A DNA stretch of 5,382 nt from an uncultured Eubacteriales bacterium. GTDB lineage: Bacteria; Bacillota; Clostridia; Oscillospirales; Oscillospiraceae. The notes beneath the pieces were generated by a model, which was not told the DNA's origin, made no database searches, and saw only the letters and a list, made by a program, of their open reading frames with translations. The DNA lies in NCBI GenBank assembly GCA_900555795.1, contig USMP01000113.1, forward strand, positions 1 through 5,382. The letters run 5' to 3'. Positions 1 to 5,016 of this stretch are shown here, piece by piece (position 1 is the first letter of the stretch; each line of letters starts with the position of its first letter). A program made the translations under genes and the position numbers.

Positions 1-384
1 ATTCCGCAGGCAGAGAGCCTTCAGTCCGCTTTAAAAGCGTTGGGAGAAAGCATTGACTATGCGATCAATATTGAAGTACCGGATGAGAATATCATCCGCC
101 GTATGTCCGGAAGAAGGGCATGTGTAGACTGCGGCGCTACTTATCACATGGAATACGCACCGACCAAAGAGGAAGGCATCTGCGACAACTGCGGCGGCAA
201 GCTGATCCAGCGCAAGGATGATACACCGGAGACGATCCGTGAACGTCTCAAGGTCTATCATACAGAGACGGAGCCTCTGGTGGATTTCTACGCCGCCCGG
301 GGCCTGCTCAAAAGCGTGGAGGTGGCCGACAACAAGGAGGCAACCTCCCGGAAGATCCTGGCGGCTTTGGGGAGCAAAGAATGA
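1..384 (+). CDS. adk: Adenylate kinase, C-terminal part (5' end outside window)
   Basis: Adenylate kinase catalyses ATP + AMP = 2 ADP in the cytoplasm and keeps adenine nucleotides balanced. The frame is open from base 1 and gives 127 residues beginning IPQAESLQ, which matches the segment just after the conserved GFPRT motif; a full enzyme has about 214 residues, so roughly 85 are missing upstream. The LID domain is visible: RRMSGRR, then CVDC (residues 41-44 of the fragment) and CDNC (61-64). Four cysteines in this place form a structural zinc site in Gram-positive adenylate kinases, whereas E. coli lacks it. Next comes a DDTPETIRERL segment that carries conserved arginine and aspartate positions, then a C-terminal helix ending LAALGSKE. 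The TGA stop overlaps the map start as ATGA, suggesting translational coupling. In this gene order secY normally precedes adk, but it is not in the window. Confidence 0.97.
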   Translation: MPQAESLQSALKALGESIDYAINIEVPDENIIRRMSGRRACVDCGATYHMEYAPTKEEGICDNCGGKLIQRKDDTPETIRERLKVYHTETEPLVDFYAARGLLKSVEVADNKEATSRKILAALGSKE

Positions 385-1145
385 TTACACTCAAATCCAG
401 CCATGAGATCGACCTGATGCGTCAGGCGGGGAAAATTACCGCGGCAGCTCGCGCCTTGGCGGGAGAGATGGTAGCCCCTGGCGTAACAACCCATGAAATT
501 GACAAAGCAGTTTACCATTTTATCAAGTCGCAGGGCGCCACGCCCTCCTTCCTCCACTACGAGGGCTACCCGGCCAGCGTATGTGTCTCTGTGAACGACG
601 AGGTCATCCACGGCATTCCGGGCCACCGGGTGCTGCAGGAGGGGGACATCGTGTCCATTGACGTGGGGGCCTATAAGGACGGGTACCATGGCGACTGCGC
701 GGCCACCTATGCCTGCGGCCGGATTTCTGAGGAGGCCCGGCGGCTGATCGAGGTGACAAGGCAGAGTTTCTTCGAGGGCCTCAAGTATGCCCGGGAGGGC
801 TGCCGCCTGCCGGATCTGTCCGGCGCCATCCAGCGGTATGTGGAAGAAAACGGCTTTTCCGTGGTGCGGGAGTATGTGGGCCACGGCATCGGCACCCAGA
901 TGCACGAGGCCCCGGAAATCCCCAACTATGTGGAGCCGCGCATGGGCCGGCCCCGGTTTCTGCGGGGCATGACCATCGCGGTGGAACCCATGGTGAACGC
1001 GGGGCGGGCCGCCGTCAAGGTGATGAGCGACGGCTGGACGGTGAAGACCGCCGATGGGCGGTTGTCTGCGCACTATGAAAATACCATTCTGATTACGGAC
1101 GGGGAACCGGAACTTCTGACGGACCCCGATGCGAAAGCGGAGTAA
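381..1145 (+). CDS. map: Methionine aminopeptidase, type I
   Basis: This cytoplasmic metallopeptidase removes the initiator methionine from nascent proteins whose second residue is small. The product has 254 residues, the usual length for the short bacterial type I form without an N-terminal zinc extension. All five expected dinuclear-metal ligands are present by alignment to the E. coli enzyme: Asp94 (in SIDVGA), Asp105 (in HGDCA), His168 (in GHGIG), Glu202 (in VEPM) and Glu233 (in YENT). The substrate-side histidines are His77 (VIHGIP) and His175 (MHEAP). The ATG overlaps the adk stop by 4 bp and is preceded by GGGGAG at 369-374, a good Shine-Dalgarno at a 6-nt spacing. Its place after adk in a ribosomal protein operon is the standard Gram-positive arrangement and ties methionine removal to ribosome synthesis. 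Confidence 0.98.
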   Translation: MITLKSSHEIDLMRQAGKITAAARALAGEMVAPGVTTHEIDKAVYHFIKSQGATPSFLHYEGYPASVCVSVNDEVIHGIPGHRVLQEGDIVSIDVGAYKDGYHGDCAATYACGRISEEARRLIEVTRQSFFEGLKYAREGCRLPDLSGAIQRYVEENGFSVVREYVGHGIGTQMHEAPEIPNYVEPRMGRPRFLRGMTIAVEPMVNAGRAAVKVMSDGWTVKTADGRLSAHYENTILITDGEPELLTDPDAKAE

Positions 1146-1151
1146 TTGGCT

Positions 1152-1436
1152 ATGGATATTGGGCGATCAGACATTGTAAAATCCACCGCCGGCAGGGACA
1201 AGGGGAAGTATTTCTTTGTCCTGGACGTGGAGGAGGAGTTCCTCCTGCTGGCGGACGGCAAGACGCGGAAGCTGGAGCGGCCCAAGCGCAAGAAGCGCCG
1301 GCACACCGCCCTGGCGGCCCGCGTCCAGTGCCGGGCAGCTGAAAAAATGAAAAGCGGGGAGCGCGTAACCAACAGCGAACTCCGCAAGGCCCTCGCCGCC
1401 TTCGGCGAGGATGGTAATCCAGACCAGGAGGGATAG
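1152..1436 (+). CDS. KOW-domain RNA-binding protein (L14e-like, YbzG/RlbA-type)
   Basis: A 94-residue protein lies between map and infA, where Bacillus and Clostridia often encode a small KOW protein (YbzG/RlbA in B. subtilis, from memory). The KOW-like part covers about residues 5-45: DIVKSTAGRDKGKYFFVLDV, then a loop ending LADGKTRKLERP. It is followed by a very basic stretch, KRKKRRH (45-51), fit for RNA contact, and a charged C-terminal tail. The family is thought to bind RNA or the ribosome, but the exact role is not known to me. I chose ATG 1152 because GGAG at 1139-1142 sits 9 nt upstream. An in-frame TTG at 1146 would lie only 3 nt from that site and adds just two residues. The last codons overlap the infA ribosome binding site. 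The family call is firm; the function is inferred. Confidence 0.88.
   Translation: MDIGRSDIVKSTAGRDKGKYFFVLDVEEEFLLLADGKTRKLERPKRKKRRHTALAARVQCRAAEKMKSGERVTNSELRKALAAFGEDGNPDQEG
1391..1410 (+). other. GC-rich stem-loop inside the 3' end of the KOW gene
   Basis: CCTCGCCG (1391-1398) pairs perfectly with CGGCGAGG (1403-1410) around a CCTT loop. It ends 15 nt before the infA Shine-Dalgarno. It could affect infA translation or transcript stability, but the codons are ordinary (Ala-Leu-Ala-Ala-Phe-Gly-Glu) and no U-run follows, so it is not a terminator. It may simply reflect GC-rich codon choice. Confidence 0.4.
1426..1433 (+). promoter_or_regulatory. Ribosome binding site fixing the infA TTG start
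   Basis: AGGAGGGA lies 6 nt upstream of TTG 1440. The next in-frame ATG, at 1455, is too far away, and starting there would remove the conserved MAKSD N-terminus. The site therefore supports TTG as the true start. It lies within the last codons of the KOW gene, so the two genes are probably translationally coupled. Confidence 0.85.
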
Positions 1437-1439
1437 CAC

Positions 1440-1658
1440 TTGGCAAAATCCGATATGATCGAAGTTGAGGGCGTCGTTGTTGAGTCGCTCCCCAACACTA
1501 CATTCCAAGTAGACATTGGAAATGGCCATATGATTTTGGCCCATATTTCCGGAAAACTCAGAATGAATTTCATCAGAATTCTGCCTGGTGACAAAGTCAC
1601 GGTGGAAATGTCTCCCTATGACCTGACCCGTGGCCGGATTACCTGGCGTACTAAGTAG
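1440..1658 (+). CDS. infA: Translation initiation factor IF-1 (TTG start)
   Basis: IF-1 binds the 30S A site and works with IF-2 and IF-3 to select the initiator tRNA. The product has 72 residues, the normal family length, and forms a single S1/OB-fold domain. Conserved blocks are visible in order: [47 protein letters not shown] and [13 protein letters not shown]. The start is TTG, supported by AGGAGGGA at 1426-1433 and by the family N-terminus MAK. The gene sits 3 nt after the KOW gene stop and directly before rpmJ, the usual infA-rpmJ-rpsM order of Firmicutes. Its TAG stop overlaps the rpmJ Shine-Dalgarno (AGGAGGAA, 1657-1664), again suggesting coupled translation. Identification is secure; the non-ATG start is the only oddity. 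Confidence 0.98.
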   Translation: MAKSDMIEVEGVVVESLPNTTFQVDIGNGHMILAHISGKLRMNFIRILPGDKVTVEMSPYDLTRGRITWRTK

Positions 1659-1672
1659 GAGGAAACTTCATC

Positions 1673-1786
1673 ATGAAAGTAAGACCGTCCGTAAAGCCCA
1701 TGTGCGAAAAGTGCAAGATCATTCGCCGCAAGGGTCGCCTGATGGTGATCTGCGAGAATCCGAAGCATAAGCAGAGACAGGGCTAA
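1673..1786 (+). CDS. rpmJ: 50S ribosomal protein L36 (zinc-binding form)
   Basis: L36 is the smallest large-subunit protein and binds 23S rRNA. The reading frame gives 37 residues, exactly the usual length, beginning [15 protein letters not shown] and ending NPKHKQRQG. Cys11, Cys14, Cys27 and His32 form the zinc ribbon, so this is the zinc-containing (C+) form. AGGAGGAA at 1657-1664 precedes the ATG by 8 nt. It lies between infA and rpsM, its standard position in Gram-positive bacteria. The gene is short enough to be missed by length-filtered gene callers, but motif, length and context make the call secure. Confidence 0.98.
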   Translation: MKVRPSVKPMCEKCKIIRRKGRLMVICENPKHKQRQG

Positions 1787-1810
1787 GTGAATTTGGAGGT
1801 GCTGTAAACT

Positions 1811-2179
1811 ATGGCAAGAATTGCCGGTATTGACCTGCCCAAGGACAAGCGAATCGAAATCGGCCTCACGTATATCTACGGCATTGGCAGAAAGAGCGCC
1901 AAGGACATCCTGGAGCAGACGGGCATCAACCCCGACACCCGCGTGAAGGATCTGACCGAGGTCGAGGAGAGCAAACTCCGCGAGGCCATCGACCACAGCT
2001 ACACGGTGGAGGGCGACCTGCGCCGTGCCACTGCCCTGGACATCAAGCGTCTCAGCGAAATTGGCTGCTATCGCGGCATGCGTCATCGCCGCGGCCTGCC
2101 TGTGCGCGGCCAGCGCAGCAAGACCAACGCCAGAACCCGCAAGGGTCCCAAGAAGACCATTGCCAACAAGAAGAAGTAA
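1811..2179 (+). CDS. rpsM: 30S ribosomal protein S13
   Basis: S13 sits in the head of the small subunit, touches the P-site tRNA and forms intersubunit bridges. The product has 122 residues, normal for the family. It starts [21 protein letters not shown] and contains the helix-two-turn-helix region with YGIGRKSA. The C-terminal family signature [14 protein letters not shown] is complete, and a lysine/arginine-rich tail ends KTIANKKK and would reach the tRNA. GGAGG at 1795-1799 lies 11 nt before the ATG. Only 24 nt separate it from rpmJ, so an E. coli-style S4-responsive pseudoknot leader would have to extend into the rpmJ coding sequence; I did not identify one. It opens the rpsM-rpsK-rpsD-rpoA-rplQ (alpha operon) block. 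Confidence 0.99.
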   Translation: MARIAGIDLPKDKRIEIGLTYIYGIGRKSAKDILEQTGINPDTRVKDLTEVEESKLREAIDHSYTVEGDLRRATALDIKRLSEIGCYRGMRHRRGLPVRGQRSKTNARTRKGPKKTIANKKK

Positions 2180-2194
2180 GGAGGGAGAACAATT

Positions 2195-2596
2195 ATGGCT
2201 GCACCTAAGACTGGCAAGAAGGTTATCCGCCGCCGGCGTGAAAAGAAGAACATTGAAAAGGGCCAGGTTCATATCCGTTCTTCCTTCAACAACACCATGG
2301 TGACTGTCACCGATACCCAGGGCAACGCGATCTCCTGGGCATCCTCCGGTGGACAGGGCTTCCGTGGCAGTAAGAAGTCCACTCCCTTCGCCGCTCAGAC
2401 CGCCGCTGAGGTGGCTGCCCGCGCCGCGATGGAGCACGGCCTGAAGACCGTGGAGGTCTTTGTGAAGGGCCCCGGCCAGGGCCGTGAGGCTGCCATCCGC
2501 GCGCTGCAGGCTGTGGGTCTGGAAGTGACCATGATCAAGGATGTCACTCCCATCCCCCACAACGGCTGCCGCCCCCCCAAGCGGCGCCGGGTCTAA
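2195..2596 (+). CDS. rpsK: 30S ribosomal protein S11
   Basis: S11 lies on the platform of the small subunit next to the mRNA exit region and contacts 16S rRNA. The product has 133 residues, within the normal range. Recognisable blocks are [33 protein letters not shown] and KKSTPFAAQ. The family C-terminal signature follows, with [18 protein letters not shown] at the very end. The N-terminus is highly basic ([12 protein letters not shown]). An AAGGAGGG site overlapping the rpsM stop lies about 9 nt before the ATG, so the two genes are closely coupled. Nothing about the gene is unusual. Confidence 0.99.
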   Translation: MAAPKTGKKVIRRRREKKNIEKGQVHIRSSFNNTMVTVTDTQGNAISWASSGGQGFRGSKKSTPFAAQTAAEVAARAAMEHGLKTVEVFVKGPGQGREAAIRALQAVGLEVTMIKDVTPIPHNGCRPPKRRRV

Positions 2597-2622
2597 ATCG
2601 GAAGAAGGAGGAATTGTAAATT

Positions 2623-3225
2623 ATGGCTAAAAATATGCAGCCCATTGCCAAGCGCTGCAAGGCTCTGGGTATTTCCCCGGCTGTCATGGGTTACGCGAAG
2701 AAGAATACTGAGCGCAACTCCGGCAACCAGATGCGCAAGAAGAAGAGTGAGTATGCCCTCCAACTCCAGGAGAAGCAGAAGGTCAAGTTCGTGTACGGCA
2801 TTATGGAGAAGCAGTTCCATATGTACTACGAGAAGGCCGCCAGCATGCCCGGCAAGACCGGTGAGGAACTTCTGACCCTCATTGAGCGCCGCCTGGACAA
2901 CGTGGTGTACCGCCTGGGCTTTGCCGCTACCCGCCGTGAGGCTCGTCAGCTGGTGAGTCACGCCCATTTTACCGTCAACGGCAAGAAGGTCAATATCCCC
3001 TCCTACCTGGTGAAGGCCGGCGATGTGATCGAGGTTAAGGATACCAGCCGTTCCTCCGCTAAATTTAAGCGTTTGCTGGGTGAGGATGCCCCCGTGGTCC
3101 TGGTTCCCAAGTGGCTGGATCGCGACAAGAACGCCCTGAAGGGAACTGTCGCCCAGATGCCCGCCAGAGACGATATTGATATGCCCATCGAGGAGCATCT
3201 CATCGTCGAGCTGTACTCCAAGTAA
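2623..3225 (+). CDS. rpsD: 30S ribosomal protein S4 (variant lacking the zinc-binding N-terminus)
   Basis: S4 starts assembly of the 30S body by binding 16S rRNA and, in several bacteria, represses its own operon. The product has 200 residues, the normal length. The S4 RNA-binding domain is clear at about residues 88-140: [20 protein letters not shown] (the family signature), [15 protein letters not shown], then [11 protein letters not shown]; the C-terminus ends VELYSK. The N-terminus is not the canonical MARYTGPxCRLCRR type with four zinc-binding cysteines. It reads [20 protein letters not shown] and the whole protein has a single cysteine (Cys12), so it cannot form that zinc site. Such zinc-free S4 proteins are known in Clostridia. 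AAGGAGGAA (about 2605-2613) precedes the ATG. B. subtilis moved rpsD elsewhere, whereas here it stays inside the operon, as in Clostridia and E. coli. Confidence 0.97.
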   Translation: MAKNMQPIAKRCKALGISPAVMGYAKKNTERNSGNQMRKKKSEYALQLQEKQKVKFVYGIMEKQFHMYYEKAASMPGKTGEELLTLIERRLDNVVYRLGFAATRREARQLVSHAHFTVNGKKVNIPSYLVKAGDVIEVKDTSRSSAKFKRLLGEDAPVVLVPKWLDRDKNALKGTVAQMPARDDIDMPIEEHLIVELYSK

Positions 3226-3312
3226 TCGGAGACTACCCTCGATTATCCCACGAACCGAATTTAGCGTGGGCTGCCTGGAGCGGCCCGCCAAGAGAAGGAG
3301 GGTAACTACCGC
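3226..3312 (+). promoter_or_regulatory. Structured rpsD-rpoA spacer, possible SD-sequestering leader
   Basis: This 87-nt gap is much longer than most others in the operon. TACCCTC (3234-3240) is exactly complementary to GAGGGTA (3298-3304), which includes the 3' part of the rpoA Shine-Dalgarno (AAGGAGGG, 3295-3302). Inside that 7-bp helix, CCCACG (3247-3252) pairs with CGTGGG (3265-3270) around a 12-nt loop, and a weak GCG/CGC hairpin may follow at about 3280-3288. The pairings are read directly from the sequence. That they regulate rpoA, for example through S4 or by coupling to rpsD translation, is inference. No U-run follows, so it is not a terminator. Confidence 0.4.
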
Positions 3313-4263
3313 ATGATTGAAATTGAGAAGCCTCAGATCGAGTGTATCGAAACCCCTGGTGACGACTCCTATGGCAAGTATGTGATCGAGCCCCTGGAGC
3401 GGGGCTACGGCACCACCCTGGGCAACGCGCTGCGCCGGATCATGCTCTCGTCCCTGCCCGGTACCGCCGCCACCAGCATCAAGATTGCCGGTGTGCAGCA
3501 TGAGTTCACCACCATTCCCGGCGTCAAGGAGGATGTGACGGAGATCGTCCTGAACATCAAGCAGCTGATCACCAAGCTGCACAGCGACGCCGTCAAGACC
3601 GTGTTCATCGAAGCGGTGGGCCCCTGCGACGTAACCGCTGGCGACATTAAGAGCGACGGCGAGGTGGAGGTGCTGAACCCGGAGTTGCATATTGCCACTT
3701 TGGGCAGCGGCGCCACGCTGAACATGGAGATCACCCTGAGCCACGGCCGGGGCTATGTGCCTGCGGACCGGAATAAGTCCTCGCAAAATATCATCGGCGT
3801 GATCCCCGTGGACTCGATCTACACCCCTGTCTATAAGGTGAACTACACCGTGGAGAATACCCGTGTGGGGAACATGACGGACTTTGACAAGCTGACCATC
3901 GAGGTCTGGACGGATTCCACCATTTCCGCCCGGGATGCTGTCAGCCTGGGGGCGAAGATTCTATGCGACCACTTCGCGCTGTTTACCGATCTCAGTGACA
4001 CGGTGGGCTCCAAGTCCACTGTGGTGGAGAAGGCGGAAACCCAGCGGGACAAGGTGCTGGAACTGACGATCGAGGAGTTGGACCTCAGCGTGCGCAGCTT
4101 CAACTGTCTGAAGCGGGCCAATATCAACACGGTGGAGGATCTGATTTCCAAGACCGAGGACGAGATGATGAAGGTGCGCAACCTGGGCCGCAAGTCCCTG
4201 GAGGAAGTCATCAATAAGCTGGCCATGATGGGACTGTCCCTGGCCGACGAAGAAACCAACTGA
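3313..4263 (+). CDS. rpoA: DNA-directed RNA polymerase alpha subunit
   Basis: The alpha dimer nucleates assembly of RNA polymerase, and its C-terminal domain binds promoter UP elements and activators. The product has 316 residues, close to the usual 314-330. The N-terminal domain (about 1-230) shows the conserved [20 protein letters not shown] helix (29-48) used in dimer formation and core assembly, followed by [20 protein letters not shown] linker near 231-245 leads to the C-terminal domain (about 246-312). There RSFNCLKR (261-268) and NLGRKSLEE (290-298) hold the DNA-contacting residues equivalent to E. coli Arg265, Asn268, Cys269, Gly296, Lys298, Ser299 and Glu302. An AAGGAGGG site lies 10 nt before the ATG. 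The gene is intact and follows rpsD, as in classical alpha operons. Confidence 0.99.
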   Translation: MIEIEKPQIECIETPGDDSYGKYVIEPLERGYGTTLGNALRRIMLSSLPGTAATSIKIAGVQHEFTTIPGVKEDVTEIVLNIKQLITKLHSDAVKTVFIEAVGPCDVTAGDIKSDGEVEVLNPELHIATLGSGATLNMEITLSHGRGYVPADRNKSSQNIIGVIPVDSIYTPVYKVNYTVENTRVGNMTDFDKLTIEVWTDSTISARDAVSLGAKILCDHFALFTDLSDTVGSKSTVVEKAETQRDKVLELTIEELDLSVRSFNCLKRANINTVEDLISKTEDEMMKVRNLGRKSLEEVINKLAMMGLSLADEETN

Positions 4264-4297
4264 GGGGAGCGGCGCCGTCAGGCTCGGCGCACGCCCC
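4264..4297 (+). other. Long GC-rich stem-loop directly after the rpoA stop
   Basis: Immediately after the rpoA TGA, GGGG (4264-4267), CG (4270-4271) and GCGCCG (4272-4277) pair with CGGCGC (4285-4290), CG (4292-4293) and CCCC (4294-4297). This gives 12 base pairs with a 2-nt bulge on one side and a 1-nt bulge on the other, closed by a TCAGGCT loop. No T-run follows. It could pause or process the transcript between rpoA and rplQ, or insulate the two; that role is inferred. Confidence 0.5.
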
Positions 4298-4306
4298 AGA
4301 TTGTAA

Positions 4307-4322
4307 GCCGCCGTCAGGCGGC
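4307..4322 (+). other. Second stem-loop in the rpoA-rplQ spacer
   Basis: GCCGCC (4307-4312) pairs perfectly with GGCGGC (4317-4322) around a GTCA tetraloop. The word GCCGTCAGGC occurs here (4310-4319) and in the preceding hairpin (4274-4283). The stem ends about 20 nt before the rplQ Shine-Dalgarno (AAGGAGG, 4341-4347). A competing weak pairing of GGCG (4317-4320) with CGCC (4332-4335), followed by TTTT, is possible. Function unknown. Confidence 0.5.
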
Positions 4323-4356
4323 AGGACAATACGCCTTTTGAAGGAGGAAACCAACA

Positions 4357-4698
4357 ATGCCCGGAACTCGTAAGCTCGGTAAGACCACCGACCAGCGCAG
4401 AGCGATGCTCCGTCAGCAGGTGACAGATTTCCTGGAGAAGGGGAAGATGGAGTCCACCGTCACCCGCTGCAAGGAGATCCGCCCCCTGGCTGAGAAGATG
4501 ATCACCCTGGGTAAGAAGGGCGACCTGGCTGCTTATCGCCAGGCCATGGCCTTTATTACCCGCGAGGATGTGGTGAAAAAGATCTTCAAGGAGATCGCCC
4601 CCAATTATATGGAGCGCAATGGCGGCTATACCCGGATCACCCGCACTGGCGTCCGACGCGGCGATGCCGCCGAGACCGCCATGATCGAGTTGGTCTGA
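4357..4698 (+). CDS. rplQ: 50S ribosomal protein L17
   Basis: L17 is a large-subunit protein near the peptide exit region of 23S rRNA. The product has 113 residues, slightly shorter than the 120-127 common elsewhere; the missing residues fall in the variable loop between AFITRED and VVKKIFKE. Conserved blocks are [17 protein letters not shown] at the start, [19 protein letters not shown] in the middle, then NGGYTRI and a C-terminal [24 protein letters not shown] at 4341-4350 sits just upstream of the ATG. It is the last gene of the operon: a stem-loop and then a strong terminator follow. In many Firmicutes the ECF-transporter genes (ecfA, ecfT) and truA come next; they are absent here. Confidence 0.98.
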   Translation: MPGTRKLGKTTDQRRAMLRQQVTDFLEKGKMESTVTRCKEIRPLAEKMITLGKKGDLAAYRQAMAFITREDVVKKIFKEIAPNYMERNGGYTRITRTGVRRGDAAETAMIELV

Positions 4699-4710
4699 TT
4701 AGTCCGCTCC

Positions 4711-4743
4711 TCCTTTCCGGCCAGGGTCCTGGCCTGGAGAGGA
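4711..4743 (+). other. 14-bp stem-loop in the rplQ 3' untranslated region
   Basis: GGCCAG (4719-4724) pairs with CTGGCC (4729-4734) around a GGTC loop. After a one-base bulge (T4735) the stem continues as TCCTTTCC (4711-4718) with GGAGAGGA (4736-4743), one pair being G-U. The hairpin begins 12 nt after the rplQ stop. The sequence after it (TTGCACTGTGG) is not U-rich, so termination here is unlikely. It may protect the operon mRNA 3' end or be a processing site; both are inference. Confidence 0.55.
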
Positions 4744-4865
4744 TTGCACTGTGGAAAGGTGACGGCCTATGTGCCCACCGAACCATTTCACAGGAAATTC
4801 AGCGCTTGTTATGTGGCCAAGGGCCTTCTGTGGGCCTTTGAATGGAATCTTGATCGGATCGGTGC
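4744..4865 (+). other. Non-coding stretch with further potential RNA structure
   Basis: I find no convincing gene between the rplQ hairpin and the terminator. Several complementary segments exist. CTGTG (4749-4753) matches CACAG (4789-4793). Nested inside are GGTG (4758-4761) with CACC (4776-4779) and GGC (4764-4766) with GCC (4773-4775). GGCC occurs three times (4815-4818, 4822-4825, 4833-4836). GGGC-TTTG (4832-4835, 4837-4840) can pair with CAAA-GCCC (4865-4868, 4871-4874), which would invade the 5' arm of the downstream terminator. The stretch may be a structured 3' UTR, a small RNA or part of a dispersed repeat; one copy cannot decide. Confidence 0.3.
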
Positions 4866-4915
4866 AAAAAGCCCTTTCGTGTGTGGGAGTACTACACATA
4901 CGAAAGGGCTTTTTC
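4866..4915 (+). terminator. Strong rho-independent terminator of the operon
   Basis: AAAAAGCCCTTTCG (4866-4879) pairs with CGAAAGGGCTTTTT (4901-4914), and TGTGTG (4880-4885) continues the stem with CACATA (4895-4900), one pair being G-U. The result is about 20 bp closed by a 9-nt loop, followed by a T-rich tract TTTTTCTTT. Because the 5' arm starts with five A residues, it could also terminate transcription from the opposite strand, although no minus-strand gene is visible. It separates the ribosomal operon from the downstream promoter. Confidence 0.95.
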
Positions 4916-4950
4916 TTTGCAGGGGCCTGTGGCAAAATTCGATAAAAAAC

Positions 4951-4979
4951 TTTTCAAACCCTCCGGCATATAGTATACT
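4951..4979 (+). promoter_or_regulatory. Sigma-A-type promoter for the zinc-ribbon gene
   Basis: The -35 box TTTTCA (4951-4956, four of six matches to TTGACA) and the -10 box TATACT (4974-4979, five of six) are separated by exactly 17 nt. The upstream flank is A-rich (ATAAAAAACT), like an UP element. Transcription would start near 4986, about 70 nt past the terminator and about 30 nt before the GTG start. The -10 region includes a perfect 8-nt palindrome, AGTATACT (4972-4979), which might be an operator but could be chance. Confidence 0.65.
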
Positions 4980-5002
4980 GGACATATACATACAGGCGTA
5001 GA

Positions 5003-5008
5003 GAGGAG
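5003..5008 (+). promoter_or_regulatory. Ribosome binding site choosing GTG 5017
   Basis: GAGGAG lies 8 nt upstream of GTG 5017. Two other in-frame GTG codons, at 5008 and 5011, overlap or abut this site and are therefore poor starts. An in-frame TAG at 4999-5001 rules out any earlier start. Confidence 0.7.
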
Positions 5009-5016
5009 TGGTGCAG

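Noticed and set aside
1146..1151. TTG 1146 as the start of the KOW gene
   Set aside because: It lies only 3 nt from the Shine-Dalgarno GGAG (1139-1142), whereas ATG 1152 is at the preferred spacing of 9 nt.
1787..1810. E. coli-type S4-binding pseudoknot leader before rpsM
   Set aside because: Only 24 nt separate rpmJ and rpsM, and I could not build the nested pseudoknot from them; it would have to use rpmJ coding sequence.
1616..2560. 314-codon open frame on - opposite rpmJ, rpsM and rpsK
   Set aside because: It is antisense to secure ribosomal protein genes, with a compositionally biased translation and no recognisable domain.
3247..3270. CCCACG/CGTGGG hairpin as a terminator between rpsD and rpoA
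   Set aside because: It is only 6 bp with a 12-nt loop and no T-run follows. A terminator before rpoA would also be biologically unlikely.
2593..3786. 397-codon open frame on - opposite rpsD and rpoA
   Set aside because: It lies entirely antisense to two conserved genes. Its translation is rich in Leu, Gly and His, as expected from the complement of GC-biased codons, and has no family motif.
4711..4743. rplQ-proximal stem-loop as the operon terminator
   Set aside because: The stem is strong, but the downstream sequence is TTGCACTGTGG rather than a T-run. The real terminator is at 4866-4915.
4809..4991. 60-codon open frame on - across the terminator
   Set aside because: Its coding-like stretch comes from the near-perfect terminator palindrome, which reads similarly on both strands (KSPFV and TKGLF appear in both). 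There is no ribosome binding site or domain.
4744..5001. 85-codon open frame on + after rplQ
   Set aside because: It runs through the 20-bp terminator and the downstream promoter, has no good ribosome binding site at its start and shows no known domain. It is best seen as non-coding, although similar translations could appear as hypothetical proteins if the stretch is a repeat.
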